From positions 4,131,501-4,195,500 of the forward strand of contig NC_092572.1 in the NCBI RefSeq assembly GCF_037975245.1: DNA of 64,000 nt. Reading direction: 5' to 3'. A model generated the notes under the pieces. The model saw nothing but the letters and a program-made list of their open reading frames with translations. It was not told where the DNA came from and did not search any database. The DNA is from Apostichopus japonicus. Lineage: Eukaryota > Echinodermata > Holothuroidea > Aspidochirotida > Stichopodidae. Below, piece by piece: positions 1 through 12,200 of the stretch. Each line of letters opens with the position of its first letter. Within the stretch, counting starts at the first letter, position 1. Position numbers and translations under genes: made by a program.

Positions 1-50
1 TTTTGCAACATTTGACTTTGACCTTGATCCACACTTTTTTTTCTCTTCAG

Positions 51-250
51 AGGGCTTTCTGAAGAGTATAGAGGCCGATGCAGCAGAAAGAGCTGCGAGG
101 AGGAAGACCAAGACTAAAATGGCGACCAAACTGAAAGAGGAAGGTAACGTGGCTTTTAAAGAGGGCGACTACGAAACCGCTGTAAGGCTGTATTCCGAGG
201 GACTGACGCATCTGAAGGACATGTTGGTACTTTATACAAACCGTGCACAG
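51..250 (+). CDS. TTC12: TTC12 exon 1 of those visible (internal exon)
   Basis: Acceptor tttttttctcttcag at 50, donor gtaaga at 251. The frame starts at 53, with two bases finishing a codon from an unseen upstream exon, and the exon ends in phase 0. It encodes residues 1-66: the basic leader [22 protein letters not shown]1 and the start of TPR2 (LVLYTNRAQ). The ATG at 119 is internal by homology, because the preceding residues also match the TTC12 leader, so it is not taken as the start. Confidence 0.93.
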
Positions 251-3200
251 GTAAGAGAAACAGGTTGTAGATTGCCTCAACCCTCCTCTGCTGAAAGGGG
301 ACAAAATGATAGGATCCATTTTGTGGTAAATTTATCTATTCCTACTTGCTTCTTCTCCTCATCTTTTTACTCCTACAGTCCTCATTTTGTTTCATTTTCA
401 AACATATAGCCTAGTAGTCAAAGTAGAGATAATGATGTGACTTAGCTTTGAGAATCCTGCTAAGAAACAAACAGTTCTGCCAAGAAGCAAAAGCAGTACA
501 ATAGAACCATTCTACAATGGCAGAAATGTCGAATCAGTCACAAAGTTAAAATTATTTTTAAAATTTTTAAAGTTAAAATTTTTAAAGTTAAAATTAAAGA
601 AACTTCAGCCAGAATGTAACATTATTCTACTATATCATTAATTTTTGTTGGACCACAAAAAGTTCACAAACAGGGTATGGCTTATTTCCTAACTATAAGT
701 GAAAAGCAGTTTTGGTTTTTGTTTTCTGAATTCTTTTCAAGTAATACAGAAAAACTGTTGTTTAATTTGAGAATCATAAATGTATTAAACCCCAATTCAG
801 CTTTCAAGCTTGATTTGAGAGCCAACAGTGTTCCAAAACTGCAGTTTGAGCCGTTCTTGTTTTGCATTTGTATGTGGTTTTAGTGATATATTTATTAAAC
901 AATGTTATTGTTGACAAATATTTCTGTTTCTACAGTTTAAACTGGATAGTTCTGCAAAGGGGAGGAGATGAAAGGTAGTGTCGGGATGTACACTAGTGAT
1001 GTATAAACTTAACACTGATACACAGAAACATCTCTTCTTTTTTCTTCTTTCTTGGTGAAGGCATATCTACATCTACAGAAGTATACAGAAGCCATCGCTG
1101 ACTGTGAGACTGCTTTATTATTAGATCCAACCTTCACGAAAGCTTTTGTCCATAAGGGGAGGGCTCTTGTGGCACAGAAACAATATGACCAAGCCATCCT
1201 CATATTCTCTGAAATCATTAAACACAATCCAAAGCAAGAAAAAATAGCAAAAGGTAAGAAAAGACATGATTATAACTTACAAGGGATAGATTGTTAATTT
1301 AATTATTACTGTCCTTTTTTTTTTTCTCTCGCACAAGCCAATATTGATTATCGTTCATAATGTACTAAGTATGGAAGAGAGTTTAATTGGGCTAGTGTAT
1401 GTATTCTACAACTGAATACAAGTAAGTACTTCTACAACTGAAGAAAAGTAATTACTTCTACAACTGAATACAAGTAAGTACTTCTACAACTGAATACTAA
1501 GTACTTCTACAACTGAATACAATTAAGTACTTCATTCAAGCTTCAGGGAGGATTAACAGATTACAGGGCCACTTTATCCTTCACTTTATCTCTTAAGGAT
1601 ATCTTACTTTTCTTGTCTTTGCTTGGCAATTTTTTATCCTTTTCAGACCATCAATGTAACACAAAGAGAGCATAAAAGGGCCTGTACACATCATTATTAG
1701 GCAGCTAACCCTGATTACATCATACTTACAGGGTGTTAAAGCAGCCTGCTGTTGCTAGGCAACAGTGAAAGTGAAAAGTGTTTTACTCTCTGGAAAGTTA
1801 AGGATTTCAAAAAGTTGTTTGTGAGTAAGAGACAGCTAAGTTACTCTTCAGTTTACCTGACTCCCAATCTCTTTCCTGGTTGACCCATCTTGTGATTTCT
1901 CTCGGTCAGTTGTGACCGATAAATCCTAAGACCTTATAATCACCGAATATACTACACAATGCTCATTTAACTGATTTGATTGTAAACAACAAAATATACA
2001 CAAATTTAGCAAATCGTGGTTCACGATTCCAGAGATCACTTTTAAATTGTATGCTCTCTTACATTATTTACTCACACTACAGATTATATCCGTCAAGCTC
2101 AACAAGCCAAAGATACAAACACCGCAGAGAGTAAAGCTCAGAAGTTATTCCTGGAAGGAGATGATCATGCCAATAACATGGTAGATGTTCTGGAGAAGAT
2201 AAGAACGGAGGGAAAGCCCACCGTATACTATAGCGGAGGCTTGGCAGTGCTGGCGGACATGTTGAAAGATGGTTAGTAGAATGCAGGCGCGTAGCCAAGG
2301 GGGGGGGGGCGATGGCCCCGCCCCCTTGAGCATATTTTTTGTGTGTTTTTTATGATATCGCTAGTAATTTCAAGCTTAGATGCAACTTACAAGGCCTGGG
2401 AAGTGCCTTTTCCAGCGATCTGGGAGGCATTTTCAGCCAAAATGTTCTTGTGCACGTAGCGCCAACTCGTGGTGGCGCTACGCGTAGATAGTTTTCAATG
2501 CAGAATCTACAGCTCTGATAGTTTGCCTACAGGTTCGCCCCTCCCTTGGCAAATTCCTGGCTATGCGTCTGGCAGAATGATGTTAAAGAAATCTCATTGA
2601 GATCTCAAAAACATTCATTTAATTTAGTCTTTCTTTTGACTATGTTTTTTTTAATATATTTTTGTTTTTAATTAAGAACTAGCTTTCTATATATCTGACG
2701 TACAGTGCGTTGCGATATTTCTTTCAGCAAAGCCCTTTATAAGTATATTTTCTTATTATTAATACAAGTCTTTCAGAGTTGGTCCCTGATATCATATTTG
2801 CAATCTCACTTTAATATTCATTCATTCATAGAAATCATTCAGGCTGGTATTATGGTTTAAAGACCGTTATGAGATTCATTGTTGTCATAATGCATTTATA
2901 AGGATTTCCTAGGTGTTATTGTCATTGGAACAAACAATGTGGAACAATTTCAAGAAACCTAGACATGTTTCAAATAAATTAATCAAATTAAAGCCATTTT
3001 CTTATCAAACCTTGTGGCTCTCTTTGAGAGAGAGATATTACTGATTTTGATACAACCTGTTGTGTTTCACATTTCATTCTCAGATGTTTCTCGAACTTTA
3101 TTCAGGACCAACAAAGGCCTGGATATCTTCACAGAGAATAGGACAGTCTCTGGGTGAGTAAAGGACTTGCAGTGAGTTTTTACTCCGTCTGATATGCTAG

Positions 3201-6200
3201 CATAGAGAATAGGACAGTCTCTGGGTGAGTAAATGAGTTGTGGTGAGTTTTAGTCGTTCTGATATGCTAGCATAGAGAATAGGGCAGTCTCTGGGTGAGT
3301 AAATGAGTTGCGGTGAGTTTTACTCGTTCTGATATGCTAGCTTAGAGAATAGGACAGTCTCTGGGTGAGTAAATGAGTTGTGGTGAGTTTTTACTCCGTC
3401 TGATATTCTAGCATAGAGAATAGGACTGTCTCTGGGTGAGTGAATGAGTTGCGGTGAGTTTTACTCGTTCTGATATGCTAGCTTAGAGAATAGGACAGTC
3501 TCTGGGTGAGTAAATGAGTTGTGAGTTTTTAGCTGGTATGATGTGTTAGCATAGAGAATAGGACAGTGTCTCTGGGTCAGTAAATGACTTGTAGGGAGTT
3601 TTTACTGTCATCTTGTGATCTTGAGATTAGAATTGAGAAAGCTTTATTAGAAGAGTCAGTACATTAACCTGGATTTTATCTTAAAGGAACATACTCAAGT
3701 TCACTTTAAATGTTTAGTAAATGTTCTTAATTTTCACAGAGCAATAACCAAGATTATTAAGGGGTCAAAGGGCGTTGTCGAGTTAGAACTGGTGATGTCA
3801 TCAGTTGATCTCATGGATCGCTGTATCTTAGAGAATGGTAAGTTTAATTTCTACAACTGGTAAAGGTTTCCTTCCCTACCAGATTAGCTCAGTTGTGTTG
3901 TCAACTTAATGTGCTTGTCATGCACTTCAACAAGACTGTTTTTATTCTTTTTAAAATTTTAATTTCCCAGCTGGTAGGAATGTTTTTGTGTGTAACATCC
4001 TGTAACTATAGGCTTATATTAAGCCTACACATACATTGGCATTATGTTTGGATAAGTTTCTATGCATTGTATATATTTTGTGGAGATTGAAAATTGAAAT
4101 GGAATGTAGCTCCTTGGGGGTTTCATTTTGACTAAACTAACATAACCATAATTATTCCACCAAGCAAATTTAAGGTTTTCACCTCGTAGTAGCACTGTGA
4201 CATAACAAACTGACAATATTGCTGTCCCTGGACATTAAATCACTGATGTTCCCTCAGAAGACTTTTAGTTGGTTATTTCGGAGAGTTGCTCATCACACAG
4301 ACATCTCAGGAAATCATTTATCCAGTATCACATCGCAATAATGCTATGCAAAATGCTCAAATTGCTATACAATTGCCAAAAATGTGTAGCAATTTTTTTC
4401 TAACACAGGAACCATATTATCTTATAAGTTACACACTTCGCAGCCTTCAAACCAACTACACAAAATTTGGATGCTAAATTATTCTCTGCAACTATGCTAA
4501 AGATGTTGGTTGGGTTTACTTCTCTGATAAGCACCAACGACCACTGGAAGCAAAACTTAAAATCACTGGTTGGTATAATGGATTTCACAATATAACTACA
4601 GCACTTGTAATGTTTAATGTCATGGTAAGAAGCTAAGCCCATACCTTATTAGGAGACAGAATTCAGTCATTAAATATTCATTCCTTTTCTTCTCTGTTAT
4701 TCCATCAGATGAAAATCTTAGATATTTATTAAAGTTTCCTGGCATTCCTGAAATAATTTATGGACTCTTGGGTTGTTCATCTGAGAGCACTGCCAACAAA
4801 TGTGTGACGCTCCTTCTAAAAATATCATACCGTCCTTCAGGACTCACTGAAACGTTATCTAACTTGGATATGCAGAGGTAGGTCTGTTTGTTAGTATGTC
4901 TGTGTGTTTGTTGGTTGCTTTGTTCAATCATTGCTGTGTGCATTTTTTGACTCATGCATTAGTCTTGTTCAAGACCCTGGCATTCTGCTGTTACAATTAA
5001 TATTAGTGTGCCCTCACATCATCTTTTGAAAATCTGTCAAAACCAGTTCTTTAAGGCTAATTCCCCTGACCAGCAGATTTGTGGAAGAGCACCCTCAGTT
5101 TGTGTTATAATTATATATAATTATATACTATATATTTAATATAGAACGAACGCCTTGACCAAGACTACTCATTCATGTGCTTGTTTACTTTCCTTATATG
5201 TGTTTTCTTGTTTGTATGTTTGTGCATACATGCCTTTATAACTATTTCTTTCTATTTTCTTTATGATCTGTTCATTACTTTATTATGTGATTTTTTAATC
5301 CTTCATTGTCATTCCTGCCAACTTCAGTTTGGTTTCCTGAAAGGGAAAACTATGGAGTCAATCTTACAAACCTGCAAAATTGTGAAGGGGACCGCGGAAT
5401 ACAAAGTTGGCAATGACTATAATGAGAATCGCAAAGTCAGTAATTACTATTACAGTTAGATATGTCCAGCACGGCAGCATACAGAAACGTTTTACTCTAA
5501 GCCAAAGTGAAATAATGGGTCATACATTCGGAGTCTATGCATGCTAAGTTCTTCAATACCGCCCTCATTACCTTTCAGGAAACATTTCATACTATAAGTT
5601 TGATTGTTGTTTGGTGTAGTCCTGTAATTCTCTCTTCTCTCTCACTGTGTATTGTATAGCAACTCTGTAAAACCTCTCACAGTCCATTTTTTTAATCAAA
5701 TTCCTTCCTTGTGCTGAACTGTCTTCTATTTAAACTCTCAGACAGTTTCAGGTTTTCAAGTTTGTGTTGCTATGGTAATTGGTAGTTTGTTTATAGACCA
5801 CACAGCAATAGTCAAAGGTTATTTCACCCTACATAAGTGGTGGGGCAGTGAAAGTGAGACCCCAGACACTTCCCTCTTTTCATGTTTTTGTCGTCATTGA
5901 ACAATCAAAGTCTTATTTTGTTATCAGGTTGTTAGTATTACTTCTGAAGTTTGTCCAATCCAGGAATGTTGGTACAGCGGAGTGTACCAAGTTAATCAAC
6001 AACCTATCTACAGCTGACAAGTAAGTATATAATAATGATAATTAGTATAATCATATGTAATATAATATGTAAATAAATAACTATATAGTGTTGCTAAAAT
6101 ATTGGGCTTTAATAATTTTTGTATCATTTTGCTAATCATATATCAGTTGAAAGAGAGGGTTTATACTCCACAAAATGTCCTACAAATTCAACACAATTTT

Positions 6201-9200
6201 ACATACAACTGGAAATCTTTGTAACCAATTTCATATCATTTCCATAGATTCACTCATCACTTTCGGGACGGAATGGAAGAAGAATTTCTTCCTGCTTTTG
6301 AAGAATTATTAGTAAGTTTTCAAAGGATTTCATCTGGATTTGGATAAAAAGTTGATTTTTTATTTCTCTTCTTTGACACTAAGACTGCATTGAATGTGCC
6401 ATACTGACAAACCTAAGCTTGTGTATAGACTAACACTGTGAAAGCTATGGACGGTAACTCGGTAAAGCTTGTAATTTTGACCATTTTTTTTTGTTGGGGG
6501 GAGGTTAATTTAATGACAGTATGGTTAATTTAAATAACACTGTGAAAGCCATGGATGATAACTCTGTAAAAAACTGGTAATTTTTACTTTTTTGGGGGAC
6601 GTTAATTTTATGACATTATTGTTCATTTTTGCTCTCATTTTTGTCTTCATTAATTAGACTAGTCCTCTCTCTGATAGCATCCTGTCTTCATGCACATCTT
6701 TCATGGGTAACATGGCACGTGACTCTGTTATCAGAAAGAAATTAAACAAAAGGACGAAATTGTTTGATGCCCTCTCTGGCTTATTGGTAAGTTTTACCCA
6801 AAATTGGTAATATGTGGTTTATTATAAGTCACAAATTTGTTTGATTTTATTCTCAAGTTGATTGTTTTTGGATATATTCTTTATTAAGAATATTAATTTC
6901 AAAATTCTGGCCTCAAGGCCACATCCAAATTGTACACCAAATTAATGTTAATTTTCAAGGAGTCTTTCACTCCAGTTTGGTAAGACCTCTTCAGATATCG
7001 TTAAATCTCAGTCTTGGCAGCAATAAAAGAAGAACTTGCTGAAATTAAAGGTGGTGTTAGTTCAACCAGGGATGTGACTTTGATTCTTGAAGTTTTCATC
7101 TCCAATAATTATTTATATATTCAACAATATCCTTGTACCTTTAAATATAACTACACTACAGCACCAACGAGGCTATTCTACATGGGCCAACTTCAGTTAT
7201 GTGGACCATATATCTTTGGGACCCTTATGGGACCATATCTAGAATAGAGTTTCACCTAAAACATAGTAACAGAATTGTACTTTGGAATGCCAGATATAAG
7301 GTAACTACTGAATGTTTTATTATGTCACCTAATCACCATGGTAACAGGTTTTAAAGTGATTCCTTTTCAATTGTTCAGGTTAGTCATTGGGCCTTTATGT
7401 AACACAGAGTTGCCTGTTTCATTGCTGTTAACCTTAAGTATCAAGCTGAAGGTTTTCTTATTTCATATAATCACCATGGCAACAATGTTTTATTGACCCA
7501 TTGTTCTCATTCAAGTTAAACTTTTACAGGAAAATAACTTCTTATATTTGATTTCTTCTTAATCCAGGAGCATCATGGGAAAAATCTGACCAATCCAAAC
7601 AGTCAGGATGTCTTGCTATCTGTACTGGCACTCCTTATCAATGTTACCATGGATACAAATCTTTCAACCGACCAATCAGAATCCATAGCGACAAAACTGA
7701 TACCTTTGTTCGTTGGTGAAGATAGAGAAATAGTTGAGGTGAGAGTATACTTGATTCTTTCATCATCAGGAGTAATAGCTCTTTGACTGGACTTTTGTTG
7801 TTTAACACAGAGTAACATTAATGTTACATACCTATATAAATGCTGTTGTACATACATGGTAAATTACTTACTTACTGGGGTGGACTTTAAAGCTGGTCTG
7901 GACCTATTGGGCAAAACAGTCTCTGCGCCCCCTCCAACTATGGAAAGGCCAACAATTGAATACTGGGTGGTCCTTGACCCTATCTGAAACAATCTATATT
8001 TCATGGCCAACAATACTGGGGGAAAAAATATGAAATAAAGATTTGAGTACAAGGTTGTGGTGAGAAGTGTGCCTGCCCATTGCTCTGGGACTTTGAGCAC
8101 TGTCTGATTTTGCTACTGGTATGTCCGGCCCAGCTTCGTTAAACCAGCAGATCACATTTTTTTGTTCAAGTGATCAACCAAAGAGCTAAAGATTTAGCTT
8201 CATCAGTTAAAAACTCAGCTTTGTTGAATTGGTGACTGATGTAACCAGAATGTGCCTTTCAAAAATATATGAATTTTAGCTGTGAAGTGGCTACATGAAG
8301 GCTGATTTCCACCTTCAAATAACTACTAATTTAAGTGACTCTATGAAAAAGAAAATAATTACAACTGAATATGGAAATATTATCCCTGATAATCATGTTA
8401 AGAACAACATTCAAATGATCACAAACCAAGTTATCAGTCACCTCAATAAGTTGATTTTTTGTTGCTTTAAATATTCCTGGCAGTCACATGAAAGTTTAGT
8501 AAGTATGAGGTATCTATTCTTACTTCCTACAGCCATGGGCGGGATTACGGGGGGGGCAAGAGGGGGCATTTGCCCCCCACTTTTTCCCAGACCTTAGTTG
8601 TTTTTTTTGTCGTTTTTGCAGACAAATGTGCACAACCCTAATCGAAATTATTCCCCCACAACAGCTCTATCAAAATAGGCCTATTTGATTCAAATCTAAG
8701 TCGAATTTGTGATTAACATAGTAGCATGAAGCATGCAGAATAACTGGAGCTAGAGCTAGCACATGGTTCGCAGCACAGGTTACGAATCCTGGAGCTAACA
8801 AACTAGCGATTCAATTCTGCATGTGATGAATCCGCGGAATGTGCTACAGTGCTAGCTTCAGGAATTGATTTGAGATTGAGATTTGAATTGAGAAACGATT
8901 TACGAAAGCCAAATTTGCATATTGGGTATATCAATAATTAAATTCAATATACTGACACATGACATCCCCCCCCCGTGTCATTCAACAATATGCAATGGCA
9001 ATGCCGATGTAATTTCTTTACTGCTCGAAATCCTGAAATGATGCATGCAAATCGAATAATGTAAATTACAAATTGGCACTAACACAGCAACACATTAAAT
9101 ACATTATTACAGTATACAGAACTCGGCAGTTTCGGTAGGGCTGATAAAATAATGTGTGGCTTCGAGTTCCGTTTTCGGATCTATTCTCGATGATGAATGA

Positions 9201-12200
9201 AACACTTACGTTTGGTTTTGCATAAAAGTGGGGGGGGGTGAAGGTATGTTCAGGCCCCAATATTTGCCAAGTGCTCCAAGAAGTGGGGACCGCGGGAAGA
9301 ATTTCGAAGTGGGTGCTGAACATATTCTTGATCGGTCCAATGCACAATACACTAATAATTTTAAGGGGAAAGAACTGTCTAGATGTGATTTATTGTTACC
9401 AGAGGTGTCATATTTGCTGATCTAGGATTTCCTTTTTGCTTAAATTTCGACGCTCCTTGCCAACCGATGATGGCGCTCCGCTTAGATAGTGACGTATAAC
9501 AAAAGTTGTACACCACCATCTGACCATATCTTCTACTATTAATCCTCTTCAAATATTTAAATGATAATTAACTATCTGGATACAATTGCAGACATGAGAT
9601 CCATATTTCAAGGATGGGTACATGCAGCTTAGAGCACTCGGGAAGTGCCGTTTCCGGCCATCTGGAGGGTTTGTAAAGCCAAAAAATTTCTTGTACGCTC
9701 CGCGCCAACCGATGGTGGCGCTCCGCTTAGATAGTCTTGATGGCAGGTTTGCCCCCCCACATTCACAACTCAAATCCCGCCCCTGCCTACAGCCTTTCAT
9801 TTCTCCACAGGTTGGTGTTTTTTTAATAACGTTCATACCCTTTCTTTAACCTTTCAGAGATCTCTTACTTTGTATGGCAGATTGATTCCCCAGTCGCCCT
9901 CGGCGATCATCGTTTCAGCCATCGAACATGGTCTTCCAGAGAAGCTGCTTGGATTTATTCGAGTAAGTCCATGTTAAAACGGTGTTGGACAGTTAGCGAA
10001 GACATAATGTACTACAGAAATGTAAATTAAACCACCAACGAACAGTCTAATACCTTTATGAAAATGAGATAGGTCAGCTCTTTGATGATGGGAGGGAAGG
10101 GAAAGGGGGGAGGTGGGGAAGGGAAGGAGGGAAGGTGACAAGGGGGGGGGGGGAAAGGGCAGGGAGGAAGGGAATTGAGGGTTACATAGTCATTGCAACC
10201 ACAGTCCATATTCTTGGAAGTAAACAAATTTTTATAAATGTTGGAAAGCTTGATTGTTTGATCCTAGCAATTAATTGAATATGAAAGGATATAAATTACT
10301 CCCCCCCCCCTCCCCTCCGGTCATAGAACATTTTTGCCATAGATGTTTTATAACATCGTTTTACCAACTTTTTTATTTTTTGTACCCATTATAATGAGAT
10401 TCAAAAGATTTTATTAAACCATGTGTTATAAGTAAGTACAGTACATTTTTTTAAGCATTCCCTTTAATCTCTTCAAGTAATACAGATTTACATCCAGTTA
10501 TATTATTTGAGAATTATAAATCTCCTTTTTTTCCTTTTCACTAACAGGATGAGAATCGTGATCTTCATAAGGCATCTATTAAAGTATTGACACTCCTGAC
10601 TCAGGGAAGTAAGGAAGTCAGGAAGCAGATTGTAGCAAGCAAAAAAGGTAAAAATCTTAGGATATGTTTGGAATGAAAGCATTAAAACAAAATCCTGGTC
10701 CAAACGTTTTCAGAGACTTGTGTCCGAATTGATTTTACAGTGATTGTTAGGGACACTAAACGGTCAGAATGTGGATTGTAGCAAGCAGAGAGAGTGAAAT
10801 TATCTGTAAACTAAAGTATCGGATATCAAGCACAGAACAGAAGGAGAAAAAATAGACATAAATAGAAAACAATGCAGTCCAAGAGTTTAATATGTTTGTG
10901 TCTTTAAAAACACAAAGAAACGTCTCATGCCGGTTATCTGACCTAGTTACGAATGAGGTGTAACAGAAGTATTAGACACCACCATCGATCCCAGAAAATA
11001 CACACACAGCTTGCTACCGTCGGTAATTAGACACTAGTGTACAGTCAATACATACAGGCTGCGGTCAATGCCCACAACACAGTGTACATAGCAGCGATGG
11101 ACATCTCAGGTCTAGATAAAAGATAACAAGGTATCACGTTTCATTACTGTCTGCATTTTGTAACGACAAGAAGAAAACGTCACTTGCAAGCAAAAGGAAG
11201 GTAACTTTTTCAGAGCGCGACCCATGGTTAGGGGCGAGTCTTCAATGCCTTTAAGTGGTTTTCCATTGGTTCTCAGGGACACAGAAAAGTCATAGAGGAG
11301 ATCGTAAGCAATCAAAAACTGTGAAATCGTATTTAACAGAACTGTATGAAACCTTGGGAGTCAATCCTGTCTTTCTGATCAGATCACATCTGTTTTTCAA
11401 TCATTGGTTTTTCAGATTTCAAAAGAATTTGCTCCTTGTTAGACCGAGCAGATGACACAACAGTTGCAAACACCGCCCTCTGTCTCAGCCATTGCTTTGA
11501 TGTTGATGGAGCGTCTTCTGTGTTGGAAGAGACCGACATTGTGAGGGCGCTGTTGGAGAAAACAGACACAAGCAATTCAACAATAAAGCAGAATAGCGCC
11601 ATCGCTTTAGCAAAGCTTGCTATGGGCAACCAAAGGTAAGAAATCATAAAAGTTATAAGTTTTGCTTCACATAGCAACTTGGTACTTCTTAAAGGACTTG
11701 AAAACAACATGGCGCCATCTTTTATTTTTATTTTTGTGGTGTTGTTTATTTATATTTTCAACATTGCTAGTTTGGAGTTTGTAAACATTATTAGTTGTAC
11801 TACTGGTTAGTTTAGATCACAGGTTCTAAATTCAGTTTCTATGAGAGTGTAACCATTCCTTGGGACTGAGAGTAAGCCAGAATCAAACTTGTTCTATCTA
11901 AATATGCCTAGCTTGAGCAATGTACAGGGTAGGCCAGTGGGATACTGAAGCCTAAGGCCCCTAGGGCCCAAATAAACTGAAAAATACAAGATTGAAATTC
12001 AAGTTTCCTTCACCGATGCAACTGAAATCTTTTATGGGTCAGATTTGGCCTGCATACTGCCTATTGCAAACCCCTGAGTAAGGTGTTGACCAAAATATAT
12101 GGTGTGTGTCTTTTATTTTGTGTCATGTACCCATATAAATGTGTGTCAATACACCCCCCCCGTGGACCAACCATAGGGTGGGACGTACAGTGTTCCCAAA

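Noticed and set aside
8295-8597. A 100-codon frame inside TTC12 intron 10
   Set aside because: It runs across the left end of the transposon and has no splice or homology support.
10900-11310. A mobile element in the intron before TTC12 exon 13
   Set aside because: Composition differs from the neighbouring intron, but no termini, target duplication or repeat partner in the window could be found.
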